Shown: positions 29,004 to 37,627, counted from the stretch's first letter. The stretch: 64,000 nt of DNA from an uncultured Synechococcus sp. (GCA_949373155.1 CASICK010000002.1:248001-312000); one strand, 5' to 3'. Notes: generated from the letters alone by a model not told the origin. Translations and numbers: made by a program.

Positions 29004-30512
29004 ATGATGATTCTTACTCTGCTACTGATCATTCCTTTCTTGGGGGCTTTGCTGTTGTCCCTTTGGCCTGAGGGATCCACTCCAGCTCAACTTAGACGCC
29101 TCACCCTGGTCATTCTTTCGGTTCAATGCATTGCCAGTTTCGCGGTGCTGTTCTGGTTTGATCCGAGTAACCCTGGCTTGCAGCTTCAGGAACGCTTGCC
29201 TTGGCTTCCCAGTGTTGGGCTTGACTATTCTTTAGCGGTTGATGGGATCTCCCTTCCGCTTGTTTTGATGAATGCTGTGCTCTGTCTCGTTTCAGCAGTG
29301 GCATCGCGAAAGATTGAGAATCGACCAAGAATTTATTTCGCACTTTTATTAATCATTAGTGGGGCTGTGAATGGAGCCTTTTTAGCTCAAAATCTTTTGC
29401 TCTTTTTCCTTTTTTACGAGCTTGAACTCATCCCGCTTTGGCTCTTGATCGCGATTTGGGGTGGTGCCAATCGAGCCTATGCGTCCACGAAGTTTCTGAT
29501 TGTTACCGCAGTTTCTGGGGTCTTGATTTTGGGAGCATTCCTTGGGATTGCTCTCGTCACTGGAAGCGTGGATTTTGGGATCCGCCCGATTCTGTCTGGA
29601 GAGATGGGGCTTACGTCACAGCTGTTGCTCATGGGAGCACTGTTGATTGGCTTTGGGATCAAGATCCCTCTCTTTCCATTTCACACCTGGCTTCCGGATG
29701 CTCACACCGAAGCTTCGACTCCGGTGTCGGTTCTTTTGGCAGGAGTTCTCCTCAAGCTTGGGACCTACGGGTTGTTGAGATTTTGCCTTGGTCTCTTCCC
29801 TGAGGCATGGGAGGTTGCAGCCCCCTGGTTGGCTCTCTGGGCAGCGATTTCTGTCCTGTACGGCTCCTTAGCTGCAATTGCTCAATCAGACATGAAGCGG
29901 ATGGTGGCTTACAGCTCTGTGGGACATATGGGATATGTCTTGCTCGCTGCTGCCGCAGCAACGCCACTGGGTTTGATCGGTGCGCTCTTCCAAATGGTGA
30001 GTCACGGTTTGATTTCAGCGATCCTTTTCCTCGCTGTTGGGGTTGTCTATGAACGAACAGGCACAAGAGATCTGAATATTCTTCGGGGACTCCTTAATCC
30101 TCAGCGTGGCTTACCCCTCACTGGAACCCTGATGATTGTGGGTGTGATGGCAAGTGCTGGAATCCCAGGCATGGCAGGTTTTATCTCTGAATTTCTTGTT
30201 TTCAGAGGAAGTCTTCAGCCCTTTCCAATCGCCACTTTGCTTTGCATGGTGGGGTCAGGTTTGACAGCTGTGTATTTCTTGTTGCTTGTGAACCGAGCCT
30301 TCTTTGGACGCTTGGCTATTGCTGCAGGCCGAGTCTCTAATCCCACCATTCTTTCCGTCGTGCCGCTCCATGAGCAGCTTCCGGCGATTGCACTGTCCTT
30401 CATTGTGCTGCTCCTGGGTCTGGCTCCGGATCTTTTGGTTGGGATGAGTCAGGCAGCCACAACAGGTCTCAGCGAATTAGCGCTCTTACCCATCACAGGA
30501 GGACTTTCATGA
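29004..30512 (+). CDS. ndhD4: NDH-1 subunit NdhD4 for constitutive CO2 uptake
   Basis: A 502-residue membrane subunit of the NdhD/NuoM family. Typical segments are LLFFLFYELELIPLWLLIAI, FPFHTWLPDAHTEASTPVSV and IAQSDMKRMVAYSSVGHMG. It follows ndhF4 with a four-base gap and overlaps chpX by four bases (ATGA). The order ndhF4-ndhD4-chpX identifies it as the D4-type rather than a respiratory NdhD. Confidence 0.94.
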   Translation: MMILTLLLIIPFLGALLLSLWPEGSTPAQLRRLTLVILSVQCIASFAVLFWFDPSNPGLQLQERLPWLPSVGLDYSLAVDGISLPLVLMNAVLCLVSAVASRKIENRPRIYFALLLIISGAVNGAFLAQNLLLFFLFYELELIPLWLLIAIWGGANRAYASTKFLIVTAVSGVLILGAFLGIALVTGSVDFGIRPILSGEMGLTSQLLLMGALLIGFGIKIPLFPFHTWLPDAHTEASTPVSVLLAGVLLKLGTYGLLRFCLGLFPEAWEVAAPWLALWAAISVLYGSLAAIAQSDMKRMVAYSSVGHMGYVLLAAAAATPLGLIGALFQMVSHGLISAILFLAVGVVYERTGTRDLNILRGLLNPQRGLPLTGTLMIVGVMASAGIPGMAGFISEFLVFRGSLQPFPIATLLCMVGSGLTAVYFLLLVNRAFFGRLAIAAGRVSNPTILSVVPLHEQLPAIALSFIVLLLGLAPDLLVGMSQAATTGLSELALLPITGGLS

Positions 30513-31651
30513 CTGCTTCCAAGATCACTGATGTCCCAACAATTCCCACCCTCCCTGATCGTGAAGAGCTGATTCGTCGCTTGCTTTCTGACCAACCTTT
30601 ATTGGCTGATACGCCTGATCATCTTCTACAGATTGTCAATGTTCTCGATAGCTACGGGATCGTTCTTGATGCCTACAGCCGCAACCTTGTGAATCAGGGT
30701 GAAACTCAGCTTTTGAATCCATTTCCAGTGATGCGATTCTTTCACGAGGGTTTCAGTGTTGAACGCTTATGGCAGCACCTTCGCGGTGATCGCATCAACT
30801 TTGAGTATGCCGAGTATTGCCAGAAAGCAATGTTTTGGCACGGTACTGGCGGAATGGATGCTTATTTTGATTCCGAGCCTTTTCTGGAGACCTGTCAGAA
30901 AATCATTGCTTTGCGAAGTCGCAGGGATCCATTGTTGGCATTGGTGCATCGGCTCTATCCAGGCTTTGCGCCTGAGGCCATCCGATCGATGGCCACCATT
31001 TATGCCCTTGGTCTGTTTTGGCGGGTGATGAGTGACCTCTTCCTTGACCTCTCTCGTAAATATCGCAATGGTGAAATTGTGTCTGTTAATGATGCTGTTC
31101 ATCACATCAGAGATGGTTTAGTCGCTGCCGCTGGAGATCCGATGACTTATAAGGTCACCGTTGGGAATGAAGACGTATGGGTTCTACCACCAGAGGCCGG
31201 ACTGACATTTCTGGTTGATGTGGCTGTGCCCTACGTGGAGGCTGTCTTTTTTAGGGGAATGCCCTTCCTGGGAACCGTGTCTTACAACGCTCAGGCGCGA
31301 CAGATTTCAGCTGATATCGGCGATTTTAAATATGGAGCTCTGTATGCAGATCCAATTCCCAGTATGGGAGCGGGTATTCCTCCGAGTTTGTGCATGCAAG
31401 ATATGTACCGAAATCTCCCAGAAGAGCTGAGTGATTGGTACATGTCGCATGGCAGGGGAATGCATGATGTTCATGTGCAGATCTGCATCAGTTTTCAAAA
31501 ATCGATGTTTTGTGTCACGAATGGTGCGATCTCAGGCACGATGCCCCATCCCCTTGATACGACAGATGCTGATCAGCAACAAGCTAATCGTGCTTATGCC
31601 GAATCATGGTCTGAGCGGTTGATGGGATGTCAGCGGGGGGCCCTCCTTTAG
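30509..31651 (+). CDS. chpX: CO2 hydration protein ChpX (CupB)
   Basis: A 380-residue peripheral subunit that gives the NDH-1MS' complex its carbonic-anhydrase-like activity. Characteristic segments include LNPFPVMRFFHEGFSVERLW, the WHGTGGMDAYFDSEPF block with a conserved His, and RGMHDVHVQICISFQKSMFC. A zinc-site role for His and Cys residues is known for CupA-type relatives; I infer it here. It overlaps ndhD4 by four bases. The AT-rich island begins immediately after it. Confidence 0.93.
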   Translation: MTASKITDVPTIPTLPDREELIRRLLSDQPLLADTPDHLLQIVNVLDSYGIVLDAYSRNLVNQGETQLLNPFPVMRFFHEGFSVERLWQHLRGDRINFEYAEYCQKAMFWHGTGGMDAYFDSEPFLETCQKIIALRSRRDPLLALVHRLYPGFAPEAIRSMATIYALGLFWRVMSDLFLDLSRKYRNGEIVSVNDAVHHIRDGLVAAAGDPMTYKVTVGNEDVWVLPPEAGLTFLVDVAVPYVEAVFFRGMPFLGTVSYNAQARQISADIGDFKYGALYADPIPSMGAGIPPSLCMQDMYRNLPEELSDWYMSHGRGMHDVHVQICISFQKSMFCVTNGAISGTMPHPLDTTDADQQQANRAYAESWSERLMGCQRGALL

Positions 31652-31823
31652 TCAATATCATTCGAAAATAGCTTCTTCTGAACATTTTGAAGCATGAGAT
31701 GCTGATTTTTAAGTCTCATATTTTTTTGCACTATTTGTATCAAAAGATGCAGTGGACGTGAAGCATTCGTATGCATGTTTTCGCTGAGTAACTGATGATT
31801 GCTCAATAGCTGATTGCCTTTTA
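31652..31823. other. Start of the AT-rich island, no gene seen
   Basis: The base composition changes abruptly to T- and A-rich sequence directly behind chpX. I see no stem with a T run that would serve as the terminator for the ndhF4 operon, and no reading frame worth calling in this short segment. Confidence 0.4.
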
Positions 31824-31976
31824 ATGAAAAATCAAGATGACTCTGACTTTTTATCTAGATGTAATGAGTCTGCTCAAATTCTTGAAGATTGGATCAATCG
31901 CACAACATCAGAGGACCATGCTCGGTTGAACAAGCTTTATTCTGATATGAATAAAAAGGCCAAAAAAATGATCTGA
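31824..31976 (+). CDS. Small hypothetical protein, 50 residues
   Basis: A short frame with an amphipathic, charged composition: MKNQDDSDFLSRCNESAQIL followed by EDWINRTTSEDHARLNKLYS and a Lys-rich end. It looks more like a real helical protein than chance, because charged residues are spread evenly in a T-rich region. No family is recognised. It lies 172 bases after chpX. Confidence 0.45.
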   Translation: MKNQDDSDFLSRCNESAQILEDWINRTTSEDHARLNKLYSDMNKKAKKMI

Positions 31977-32083
31977 TCCCAATTCTGATGGATGAAGGTT
32001 GCTTTTTGTGAACTAATTTTAGACTTTGATCTCTTATTTACTGAGCATAGTCTCTGTTGCCTATCATAGAATTTGCTTTGAGG

Positions 32084-32299
32084 CTATGAAGTGGCTTGGA
32101 TTTGCAGGGCCAGCTTCTCTCTTGATTTAATGACAAAACATTTGATATCCCTCCCTATGGAGCGTGGGGTCGTACTTAGGTGATCTCCTATTTGCTGATA
32201 TGACCATCCTTGCTTTCTTAAAGCGATTGCAAGCCTTAAACGCTTGGATCTCCATCCATTCGCTGAACCGAGAAAACGAGAAAACCTTTCTTTTTTCAT
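32084..32299 (-). CDS. Small helix-turn-helix protein
   Basis: A 71-residue basic protein. The segment AIALRKQGWSYQQIGDHLST followed by TPRSIGRDIKCF has the spacing of a helix-turn-helix of the sigma-factor region 4 / resolvase kind. A DNA-binding role is inferred from this alone. Its N-terminus MKKERFSRFLGSANGWRSKR is basic. It is alone on the minus strand in the AT-rich island and may regulate neighbours. Confidence 0.5.
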   Translation of the reverse strand: MKKERFSRFLGSANGWRSKRLRLAIALRKQGWSYQQIGDHLSTTPRSIGRDIKCFVIKSREKLALQIQATS

Positions 32300-32538
32300 A
32301 GTAATTTAATTTATATCTAAATGCTATCAATCTGACCCATTTCGGGTTGATAAGATGATCTTTTCTGCTCTATCAGATTAATTTCTTTGGATGCCTTTTG
32401 AGGAGGAGATGGATGCCTAATCGAGGACGTGATTGTTACCGTTGTTAGGCTAAAAGTGCTAAATGATACGCTGTAGATCAATCGATGTTTCGAGTTAATT
32501 GATGAATGCAATAAAATAGTTACTGGACTTTTCTTGTG

Positions 32539-32832
32539 ATGACATTTTTTAATGTTCAGTTGATGACTCCTCAAGGAGAGGTGGCATTTCAATGTCCTGA
32601 TGATGAGTATATTTTGGATGCTGCAGAGCAAGCGGGGATTGATATGTCGTACTCATGTCGTGCTGGTGCATGTAGTTCATGCGTAGGCCGGTTGATTCAG
32701 GGAACATTAGATCAGAGTGATCAAAGTTTTCTAGACGAAGAACAAATTAAAGATAAATATGCACTGTTATGTGTAGCATATGCCACTTCTGATTTGATCG
32801 TCAAGACCGATTGTGAAGAAGATCTTTGGTGA
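32539..32832 (+). CDS. petF: Plant-type [2Fe-2S] ferredoxin
   Basis: A 97-residue soluble electron carrier. Cluster ligands are in CRAGACSSC (C-x4-C-x2-C) and [11 protein letters not shown], the fourth Cys about 29 residues later. The N-terminus [17 protein letters not shown] and the acidic surface fit PetF-type ferredoxins reduced by photosystem I. The C-terminus ends KTDCEEDLW instead of the common HxEEDLY/F, with an additional Cys. It is probably a paralogue rather than the main ferredoxin. It stands upstream of the hydrolase and flavoprotein genes. Confidence 0.9.
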   Translation: MTFFNVQLMTPQGEVAFQCPDDEYILDAAEQAGIDMSYSCRAGACSSCVGRLIQGTLDQSDQSFLDEEQIKDKYALLCVAYATSDLIVKTDCEEDLW

Positions 32833-32913
32833 CGCCTTCTTTCTGGGATCACTTCCTAATTAACTAACTATTTCATTGGCTTCTAATTACGCCCTCTCTC
32901 TTGCTTCTATCCC

Positions 32914-33132
32914 ATGAAAATCTCATCTATTGTTTCAATCTATTTAGAGGCAGTTACCTCTATGGTTATTCCTATCTCTGCATTGAATGCGCTTTCTTTC
33001 TTGAAGAAAACAGCGGATAGCGCTGAATATAGATTGATTTCAACATTAGAATTAAAGGTAAGGCAAGGAATCATTCAAGTTATTCCTGGGATGAATAGTG
33101 ATCATTCGCCTGGCTCATTTGTAACATATTAA
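32914..33132 (+). CDS. Doubtful small protein, 72 residues
   Basis: A frame beginning MKISSIVSIYLEAVTSMVIP with one hydrophobic stretch, then TLELKVRQGIIQVIPG. It matches no family I know. The region is AT-rich, where chance frames are common, but the start, the length and the plus-strand position between ferredoxin and the hydrolase make a real gene possible. Confidence 0.25.
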   Translation: MKISSIVSIYLEAVTSMVIPISALNALSFLKKTADSAEYRLISTLELKVRQGIIQVIPGMNSDHSPGSFVTY

Positions 33133-33203
33133 CCTTATTGTTGTGCCTCTTCATTCGCTCATTAGCTGCACTTGCGGCAATATTGTAAAAGCATCATTAA
33201 CGC

Positions 33204-33965
33204 ATGTCATCAATTTTTTGGATTGATCTGCAGCCTTCTATTTTTTGTTTTAATAAGAAGCTTGCTTGCACTTTAAGTCAGTCAAGGCATGTACGCCGTT
33301 GGTCTTTTCAGCATGATCTTGATGAGATCTGCTCATTGTCAACGATTTTTGATTTTCTTAGAGAAACAGTTGATCAATTAGATTCTCCACCTCATGTTGT
33401 AGCGCATGGCCTTAGTGGCACTATCGCTTCGTTGTTTGCGCGACAATTCCCAAAGTTGTTTGGGTCACTCACTTTGATTTCTGTAGACCCAATCTCTACT
33501 AATCAATGGTCGAGTCATTATTTGGAAATGAGACGAAAATTACCCTGCTCAAGATCTTCTATCCTCTCTCATATTGTGCCACTTCTGTTCGATAAAAAAT
33601 TCAATCAAACTAATTTGTCTCTTTCTGGTTTTTTTGAAAAATGTCTTGATAATGATTTCATATCTGGTTCAATTGCTTCTCATTCACTTCTTCCTAACCT
33701 TTCTTCGATTGACATTCCCTTGTTGGTCATCAATGGTTCTGATGATTTTGTAGTAGATCAGAATTCTGCCCTGCGTTGGAACACTCATTTAAAGCATGGT
33801 GATCGGTTTTATTCATTACCAGGCGGTCATCATTTTTCGCATTTCTCTCAGCCCAAGCTATATGGAACCCTAATTAATTCTTTTCTTGAGATGATTCCGA
33901 ATTCATTCTCATCTACATTCCCTGATCAATTGAACTCTTCGCTCTCGAAAAAGATTTCATTATGA
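33204..33965 (+). CDS. Alpha/beta hydrolase-fold protein
   Basis: A 253-residue protein with the nucleophile elbow in VVAHGLSGTIASLFARQFP (Ser near residue 73), the acid in LLVINGSDDFVVD and the His in PGGHHFSHF. The substrate is unknown. The AT-rich codon use (many TTT, ATT, TCT) contrasts with the genes outside the island. Its stop overlaps the ATG of the flavoprotein gene by four bases, so the two are translated together and may act on related substrates. Confidence 0.78.
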   Translation: MSSIFWIDLQPSIFCFNKKLACTLSQSRHVRRWSFQHDLDEICSLSTIFDFLRETVDQLDSPPHVVAHGLSGTIASLFARQFPKLFGSLTLISVDPISTNQWSSHYLEMRRKLPCSRSSILSHIVPLLFDKKFNQTNLSLSGFFEKCLDNDFISGSIASHSLLPNLSSIDIPLLVINGSDDFVVDQNSALRWNTHLKHGDRFYSLPGGHHFSHFSQPKLYGTLINSFLEMIPNSFSSTFPDQLNSSLSKKISL

Positions 33966-34921
33966 CTGAGTATATTGACACAGATGTATTAATTATTGGA
34001 GGTGGTCCTGCTGGTTGCTCTTGTGCTCTTTATACATCAAGGTCATCGTTGAAGACCTATGTCTTGGATAAAAATAAATCTGTAGGAGCTTTGGCTATTA
34101 CCCATAAAATTGCTAATTATCCGGGTGTCTCTAATGAGATCTCTGGGTCTGATCTACTTGATATGATGCGAGATCAAGCGATTTCTTATGGAACAAACTA
34201 TATTCGAGCTCAGGTTTTTAGTCTAGATTTTTCTGGAGAGCATAAACTTGTTTATACACCAGAAGGTGTTTTTCGTTCTCGTACGATCGTTTTAGCGACT
34301 GGTGCGATGGGTAGGACATCGACTCTTCCGGGAGAGAAAGAGTTTTTAGGTCGTGGTGTTAGTTACTGTGCGACCTGTGATGCTGCTTTTTATCGTAATG
34401 AGGATGTCTTGGTGTATGGCTCAAATCAAGAAGCCGTTGATGAAGCACTTGTTCTCTCTAAATTCGCCAAAACTGTCCATTGGGTTACCAGTGCAAAACC
34501 AAGTCGATCTACGAATCGGGTTGGTTTACTTACAGGTCTTCCCAATATAAAGCAATGGGAGCGAACCAAGTTGTTGTCTATTCATGGAAGTGATGCTGGA
34601 TTGAATTTTGCAAAAGTTCAATCTATGAAAGACAAGAAAACTTTTTCGTTGGATGTTACTGGAGCATTTTTGTACTCCACAGGCACGCTTCCGATCACCG
34701 ACTTCCTTCATGGACTTATTCCACTTCGAGCCGATGGTGGAGTTGATGTGGATGACAATATGATGACTTCAGTGCCTGGGGTGTGGGCCATAGGTGATAT
34801 TCGTAATACTCCTTTCAAGCAGGCTGTCGTTGCCTGCTCAGATGGTTGTATCGCTGCAATGTCAATTGACAAATATCTGAATTCTCGAACTGAGTTTCGT
34901 GTTGATTGGGTTCATAAATAA
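33962..34921 (+). CDS. Thioredoxin-reductase-like flavoprotein without a clear NADPH site
   Basis: A 319-residue protein. The FAD motif IIGGGPAGCSCALYTSR starts near residue 11. The redox pair is C136-ATC-C139 (SYCATCDAAFYRN), and the second FAD segment is GVWAIGDIRNTPFKQ near residue 274. The NADPH-binding motif GGGxxA is replaced by VYGSNQEA (151-158). The basic HRRxxxR is replaced by VHWVTS. This loss is typical of ferredoxin- or flavin-linked relatives of thioredoxin reductase, such as the DDOR group of oxygenic phototrophs. The ferredoxin upstream fits an electron donor. A convergent terminator separates it from flavodoxin. Confidence 0.8.
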   Translation: MTEYIDTDVLIIGGGPAGCSCALYTSRSSLKTYVLDKNKSVGALAITHKIANYPGVSNEISGSDLLDMMRDQAISYGTNYIRAQVFSLDFSGEHKLVYTPEGVFRSRTIVLATGAMGRTSTLPGEKEFLGRGVSYCATCDAAFYRNEDVLVYGSNQEAVDEALVLSKFAKTVHWVTSAKPSRSTNRVGLLTGLPNIKQWERTKLLSIHGSDAGLNFAKVQSMKDKKTFSLDVTGAFLYSTGTLPITDFLHGLIPLRADGGVDVDDNMMTSVPGVWAIGDIRNTPFKQAVVACSDGCIAAMSIDKYLNSRTEFRVDWVHK

Positions 34922-34930
34922 TCAATAAAA

Positions 34931-34955
34931 AGCGCCCATCATGGGCGCTTTTTTG
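34931..34955. terminator. Bidirectional intrinsic terminator
   Basis: AGCGCCCAT and ATGGGCGCT form a perfect nine-pair stem with a one-base centre, so the loop is very tight. Six T residues follow on the plus strand, and a run of A (34927-34931) precedes it, giving a T run on the other strand. It lies between the converging flavoprotein and flavodoxin genes and serves both. Confidence 0.9.
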
Positions 34956-34964
34956 TCTTGCCTT

Positions 34965-35474
34965 TTATGCCTCTGAATTTATTTGTTTGACCCAATCACT
35001 TAATCGTTGGTCTGTTAGGTCAGACTCATTGTCTTCGTCAATTGCTAAGCCACAAAATTTTCCGTCAATTACACTTTTTGATTCTGCGAATGTGTAACCG
35101 TCTGTGGGTACTTTCCCGATTAGTTTTGCACCGGCTTGTAGGAAGGCTGTATATAGTTCTTCCATTGCATCGCAGAAGTAATCTGAATAGGAGGATGAAT
35201 CTCCAAGCCCTACGATTGCGACCGATTTTCCGCTGAAATCCATGCTTGGTATTTCCTCAGCATAAGTATCCCAAGCCGTCCCAGAACGCCCTTCGTCTGC
35301 GCCTGTATTCCATGTAGGAACACAGCAAATGAGTGCCTCTGCATCTGCAAGCTCTGATGCAGATCCGATGTTGTCTACATCTTTACTCTCTGTACCAGGT
35401 AATAGCTCTTTGAGCTTGTCTGCAACATCTTCAGTCTTTCCTGTGGAGGTTGCAAAAAAAATTGTGTAGGCCAT
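34965..35474 (-). CDS. isiB: Flavodoxin
   Basis: A 169-residue FMN electron carrier that replaces ferredoxin under iron limitation. The phosphate-binding loop FFATSTGKTEDVADKL is near residues 6-21, and the FMN-stacking loops are present as PTWNTGADEGRSG and GLGDSSSYSDYFCDAME. Length is that of long-chain flavodoxins. The upstream gap holds AT-rich segments such as ATTGATATTGATCATT (35581-35596) that vaguely recall a Fur site, but the match to the consensus is weak. It sits with a ferredoxin and a flavoprotein in the same island. Confidence 0.95.
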   Translation of the reverse strand: MAYTIFFATSTGKTEDVADKLKELLPGTESKDVDNIGSASELADAEALICCVPTWNTGADEGRSGTAWDTYAEEIPSMDFSGKSVAIVGLGDSSSYSDYFCDAMEELYTAFLQAGAKLIGKVPTDGYTFAESKSVIDGKFCGLAIDEDNESDLTDQRLSDWVKQINSEA

Positions 35475-35785
35475 GACTTAATCGTTGACTAACCTATCTT
35501 CAATGTTTACCCCTTCTTTATTTGTGTAATTGAGCGCTTAGTACTGTTTATTCTTGTGATTTGATTGTCTCATTGATTTCATTGATATTGATCATTCGAC
35601 ACTTCTGTTGGATTGATTTGTATTGACTTATTGTATTCTCCAAGCGTTTGTTCAAGCCCGATCTTCCCAACTTTTTTTAGCCAGTGCTTCCTACTGATCC
35701 TGTCTGACTCAATAGTCTCAATGAATGATTCTAGGAGAGTGATGTTGGCCTCTTTCATGGTTTTTCTTTCTTTTCTTTGTTCTGT
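35475..35785. other. T-rich intergenic stretch upstream of flavodoxin
   Basis: This 311-base stretch contains no gene I can support. A plus-strand frame from 35613 translates to mainly Phe, Leu, Ser and Ile, as expected for T-rich chance sequence. It must include the flavodoxin promoter. Confidence 0.4.
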
Positions 35786-36076
35786 TTATGTTGTGCTGCT
35801 TTGGCAGCCGCTTCTGTTTTGGAGTTCCTTTTCTGCTGAATTAATTGTGTTGTAGGCAGCAATTGCTGTTGCTCTTAGTTCTGCAAGAAATACAAGGCAT
35901 GACTTGCAGTTTTGCTCATCAGCAACATCCATAAGTTCAGCGAGAGATGTCGTTGCATGGCTTAACTCTGATTTTGCCCTTATAAGGTTGTTGGCTACTG
36001 CATTGATTGTTTTACTTGAATCATTTTTTCTGTGGTTATTCTCGAGCATTTGTCGAAATACTTCTAAGTTTCCCAT
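35786..36076 (-). CDS. Hypothetical helical protein, 96 residues
   Basis: The protein begins MGNLEVFRQMLENNHRKNDS and continues with a heptad-like, charged, Ala-rich stretch (NAVANNLIRAKSELSHATTS, LAELMDVADEQ). A Cys pair follows (NCKSC), then LRATAIAAYNTINSAEKEL. Its composition is protein-like rather than random for this T-rich segment. No family is recognised. It is probably a small alpha-helical bundle. Confidence 0.5.
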   Translation of the reverse strand: MGNLEVFRQMLENNHRKNDSSKTINAVANNLIRAKSELSHATTSLAELMDVADEQNCKSCLVFLAELRATAIAAYNTINSAEKELQNRSGCQSSTT

Positions 36077-36464
36077 CTCTGATTCTTCTGTCCTTTGTTA
36101 GATGTTTTTAAGTCTGTTTGCTTGCGTCTCGGCATTCGTATCATAATTGACGTTCCTAAGTATTTATTCTACGTTTGTATGTTCTTAGGTGATTTTGCTT
36201 TGCTTTTTCTGTTAGGTGGGGATTCTCTCTACTGATTTGCTTCCTGTATGTTTTTCTTTTGTTGCCTCCTGTGCTTGGGCATGAATTAACTGGTCGTATT
36301 CTCTTCTTGTTCTCTCTTCGTTTTCTATTTTTTTAATCAGTTTGTCTCTTCACTTAATTGATTGATTCTGGTTTTCGCTATGAGTGTTGTTGAGTTTTAA
36401 GATTTATTTGTTAGGTTGTTGAGCCGTTCTCTACTAGGTTTGTAAGCGATGAAGGGATCGTTTT
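36077..36464. other. AT-rich gap before acRAF
   Basis: This 388-base stretch is rich in TTTT and TTCT runs and has no reading frame worth calling on either strand. It marks the right edge of the AT-rich island; GC-richer coding sequence resumes at the acRAF start at 36465. It should contain the promoter of acRAF-cbbX. Confidence 0.45.
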
Positions 36465-36716
36465 ATGGACCAATGGCATGAGCGCAAAAGGCCAGTTTGT
36501 CTTGAGCGCCGATTTGAGTTTGAAACCTACAGTGCTACCCGTGATTTCCTCGATCGACTCGGTGATTTCAGTGAAGCGAAACAAAGATTTCCCGATATTA
36601 GTTTTGGCCGAACCTATGTGAATATCACTCTTCGCCCAGAAGCTGAGGGCAAAGACAGTCAGCTGAGCGATGATGATCGTTGCTTCGCTTCAGCGATTGA
36701 TGCCCTCTTCTGTTGA
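36465..36716 (+). CDS. acRAF: Rubisco assembly factor acRAF (PCD-like)
   Basis: An 83-residue protein with the pterin-4a-carbinolamine dehydratase fold. It reads [20 protein letters not shown] and then [16 protein letters not shown]. The two catalytic His of true dehydratases (EHHP) are absent at the matching place (RFPD), so it is not an active dehydratase. In alpha-carboxysome organisms this protein acts as a Rubisco assembly chaperone. The end overlaps the start of cbbX by 17 bases. Confidence 0.85.
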   Translation: MDQWHERKRPVCLERRFEFETYSATRDFLDRLGDFSEAKQRFPDISFGRTYVNITLRPEAEGKDSQLSDDDRCFASAIDALFC

Positions 36717-37623
36717 TCTTGCTGCTGCTTATGCCGATTCAGGCGTTGCTGAGGTTCTTGAGCAGCTAGATCAGGAGCTCATTGGCTTGCTGCCAGTGAA
36801 GACGCGCATTCGTGAAATCGCGGCATTGCTTCTGGTGGATCGTGCCCGTCAACAGTTGGATTTGCAAAGCACTGCTCCCGGTTTGCATATGTCGTTTACT
36901 GGCAGACCCGGGACGGGGAAGACCACGGTGGCTAAACGAATTTCGCAAATTCTTCATCGGCTTGGCTATTTGCGAAAGGGACATGTTGTCAGCGTGACTC
37001 GTGATGATCTTGTGGGCCAATATGTTGGGCATACTGCCCCTAAGACGCGTGAGATGATTAAGCGTGCCTTAGGCGGTGTTCTGTTTATTGATGAAGCCTA
37101 TTATCTCTATAAATCTGAAAATGAACGTGATTATGGAGCAGAAGCGATTGAAATTCTCTTACAAGATATGGAGCGTCAACGATCAGACTTTGTGGTGATT
37201 TTTGCTGGTTATAAGGATCGAATGGCCAGTTTTTATCAATCCAATCCAGGGCTTTCTTCGCGAGTGGCTCATCATATTGATTTTCCTGATTACAGCGAGG
37301 ATGAGCTCATGGCGATTGCCCTTTTGCTGCTCACTCAGCAGGATTACCACTTCAGCAAATCGGCGCATGATGCCTTCTGCCGTTACATCAAGAGGCGACG
37401 CCAGTTGCCATTCTTTGCGAATGCTCGTTCCATTCGGAACGCCCTTGATCGTCTGAGGCTCCGTCAGGCGAATCGTTTGTTTTCCCGCCTCGATCAATCT
37501 CTTAGTCGCGATGATCTGACAACTATCGAAGCAGAAGATGTTTTAGCAAGTCGCGTGTTTCAGGGTGAGATCGAGGGTCGAGATCCTTCTCAGCCTTTGA
37601 TGAAAATTTTGGATTCTCCTTAA
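36700..37623 (+). CDS. cbbX: CbbX-type Rubisco activase (AAA+)
   Basis: A protein of 307 residues from [16 protein letters not shown]; ATGs further upstream in the frame overlap acRAF more heavily. The Walker A is [14 protein letters not shown], Walker B is [11 protein letters not shown], the pore-loop region is [13 protein letters not shown], and the sensor is in [11 protein letters not shown]. CbbX removes inhibitory sugar phosphates by pulling the RbcL C-terminus in red-type enzymes. In marine cyanobacteria a form works with the form IA enzyme and carboxysomes. It is coupled to acRAF by overlap. Confidence 0.92.
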   Translation: MPSSVDLAAAYADSGVAEVLEQLDQELIGLLPVKTRIREIAALLLVDRARQQLDLQSTAPGLHMSFTGRPGTGKTTVAKRISQILHRLGYLRKGHVVSVTRDDLVGQYVGHTAPKTREMIKRALGGVLFIDEAYYLYKSENERDYGAEAIEILLQDMERQRSDFVVIFAGYKDRMASFYQSNPGLSSRVAHHIDFPDYSEDELMAIALLLLTQQDYHFSKSAHDAFCRYIKRRRQLPFFANARSIRNALDRLRLRQANRLFSRLDQSLSRDDLTTIEAEDVLASRVFQGEIEGRDPSQPLMKILDSP

Positions 37624-37627
37624 GTAG

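Noticed and set aside
32317..32631. 104-codon minus-strand frame upstream of and into ferredoxin
   Set aside because: Its translation is rich in Ser, His and Ile, has no motif and overlaps the start of the well-supported ferredoxin gene.
35613..35855. 80-codon hydrophobic frame in the AT-rich island
   Set aside because: It is made almost only of Phe, Leu, Ser, Val and Ile, as chance T-rich DNA gives, and overlaps the more protein-like minus-strand gene.
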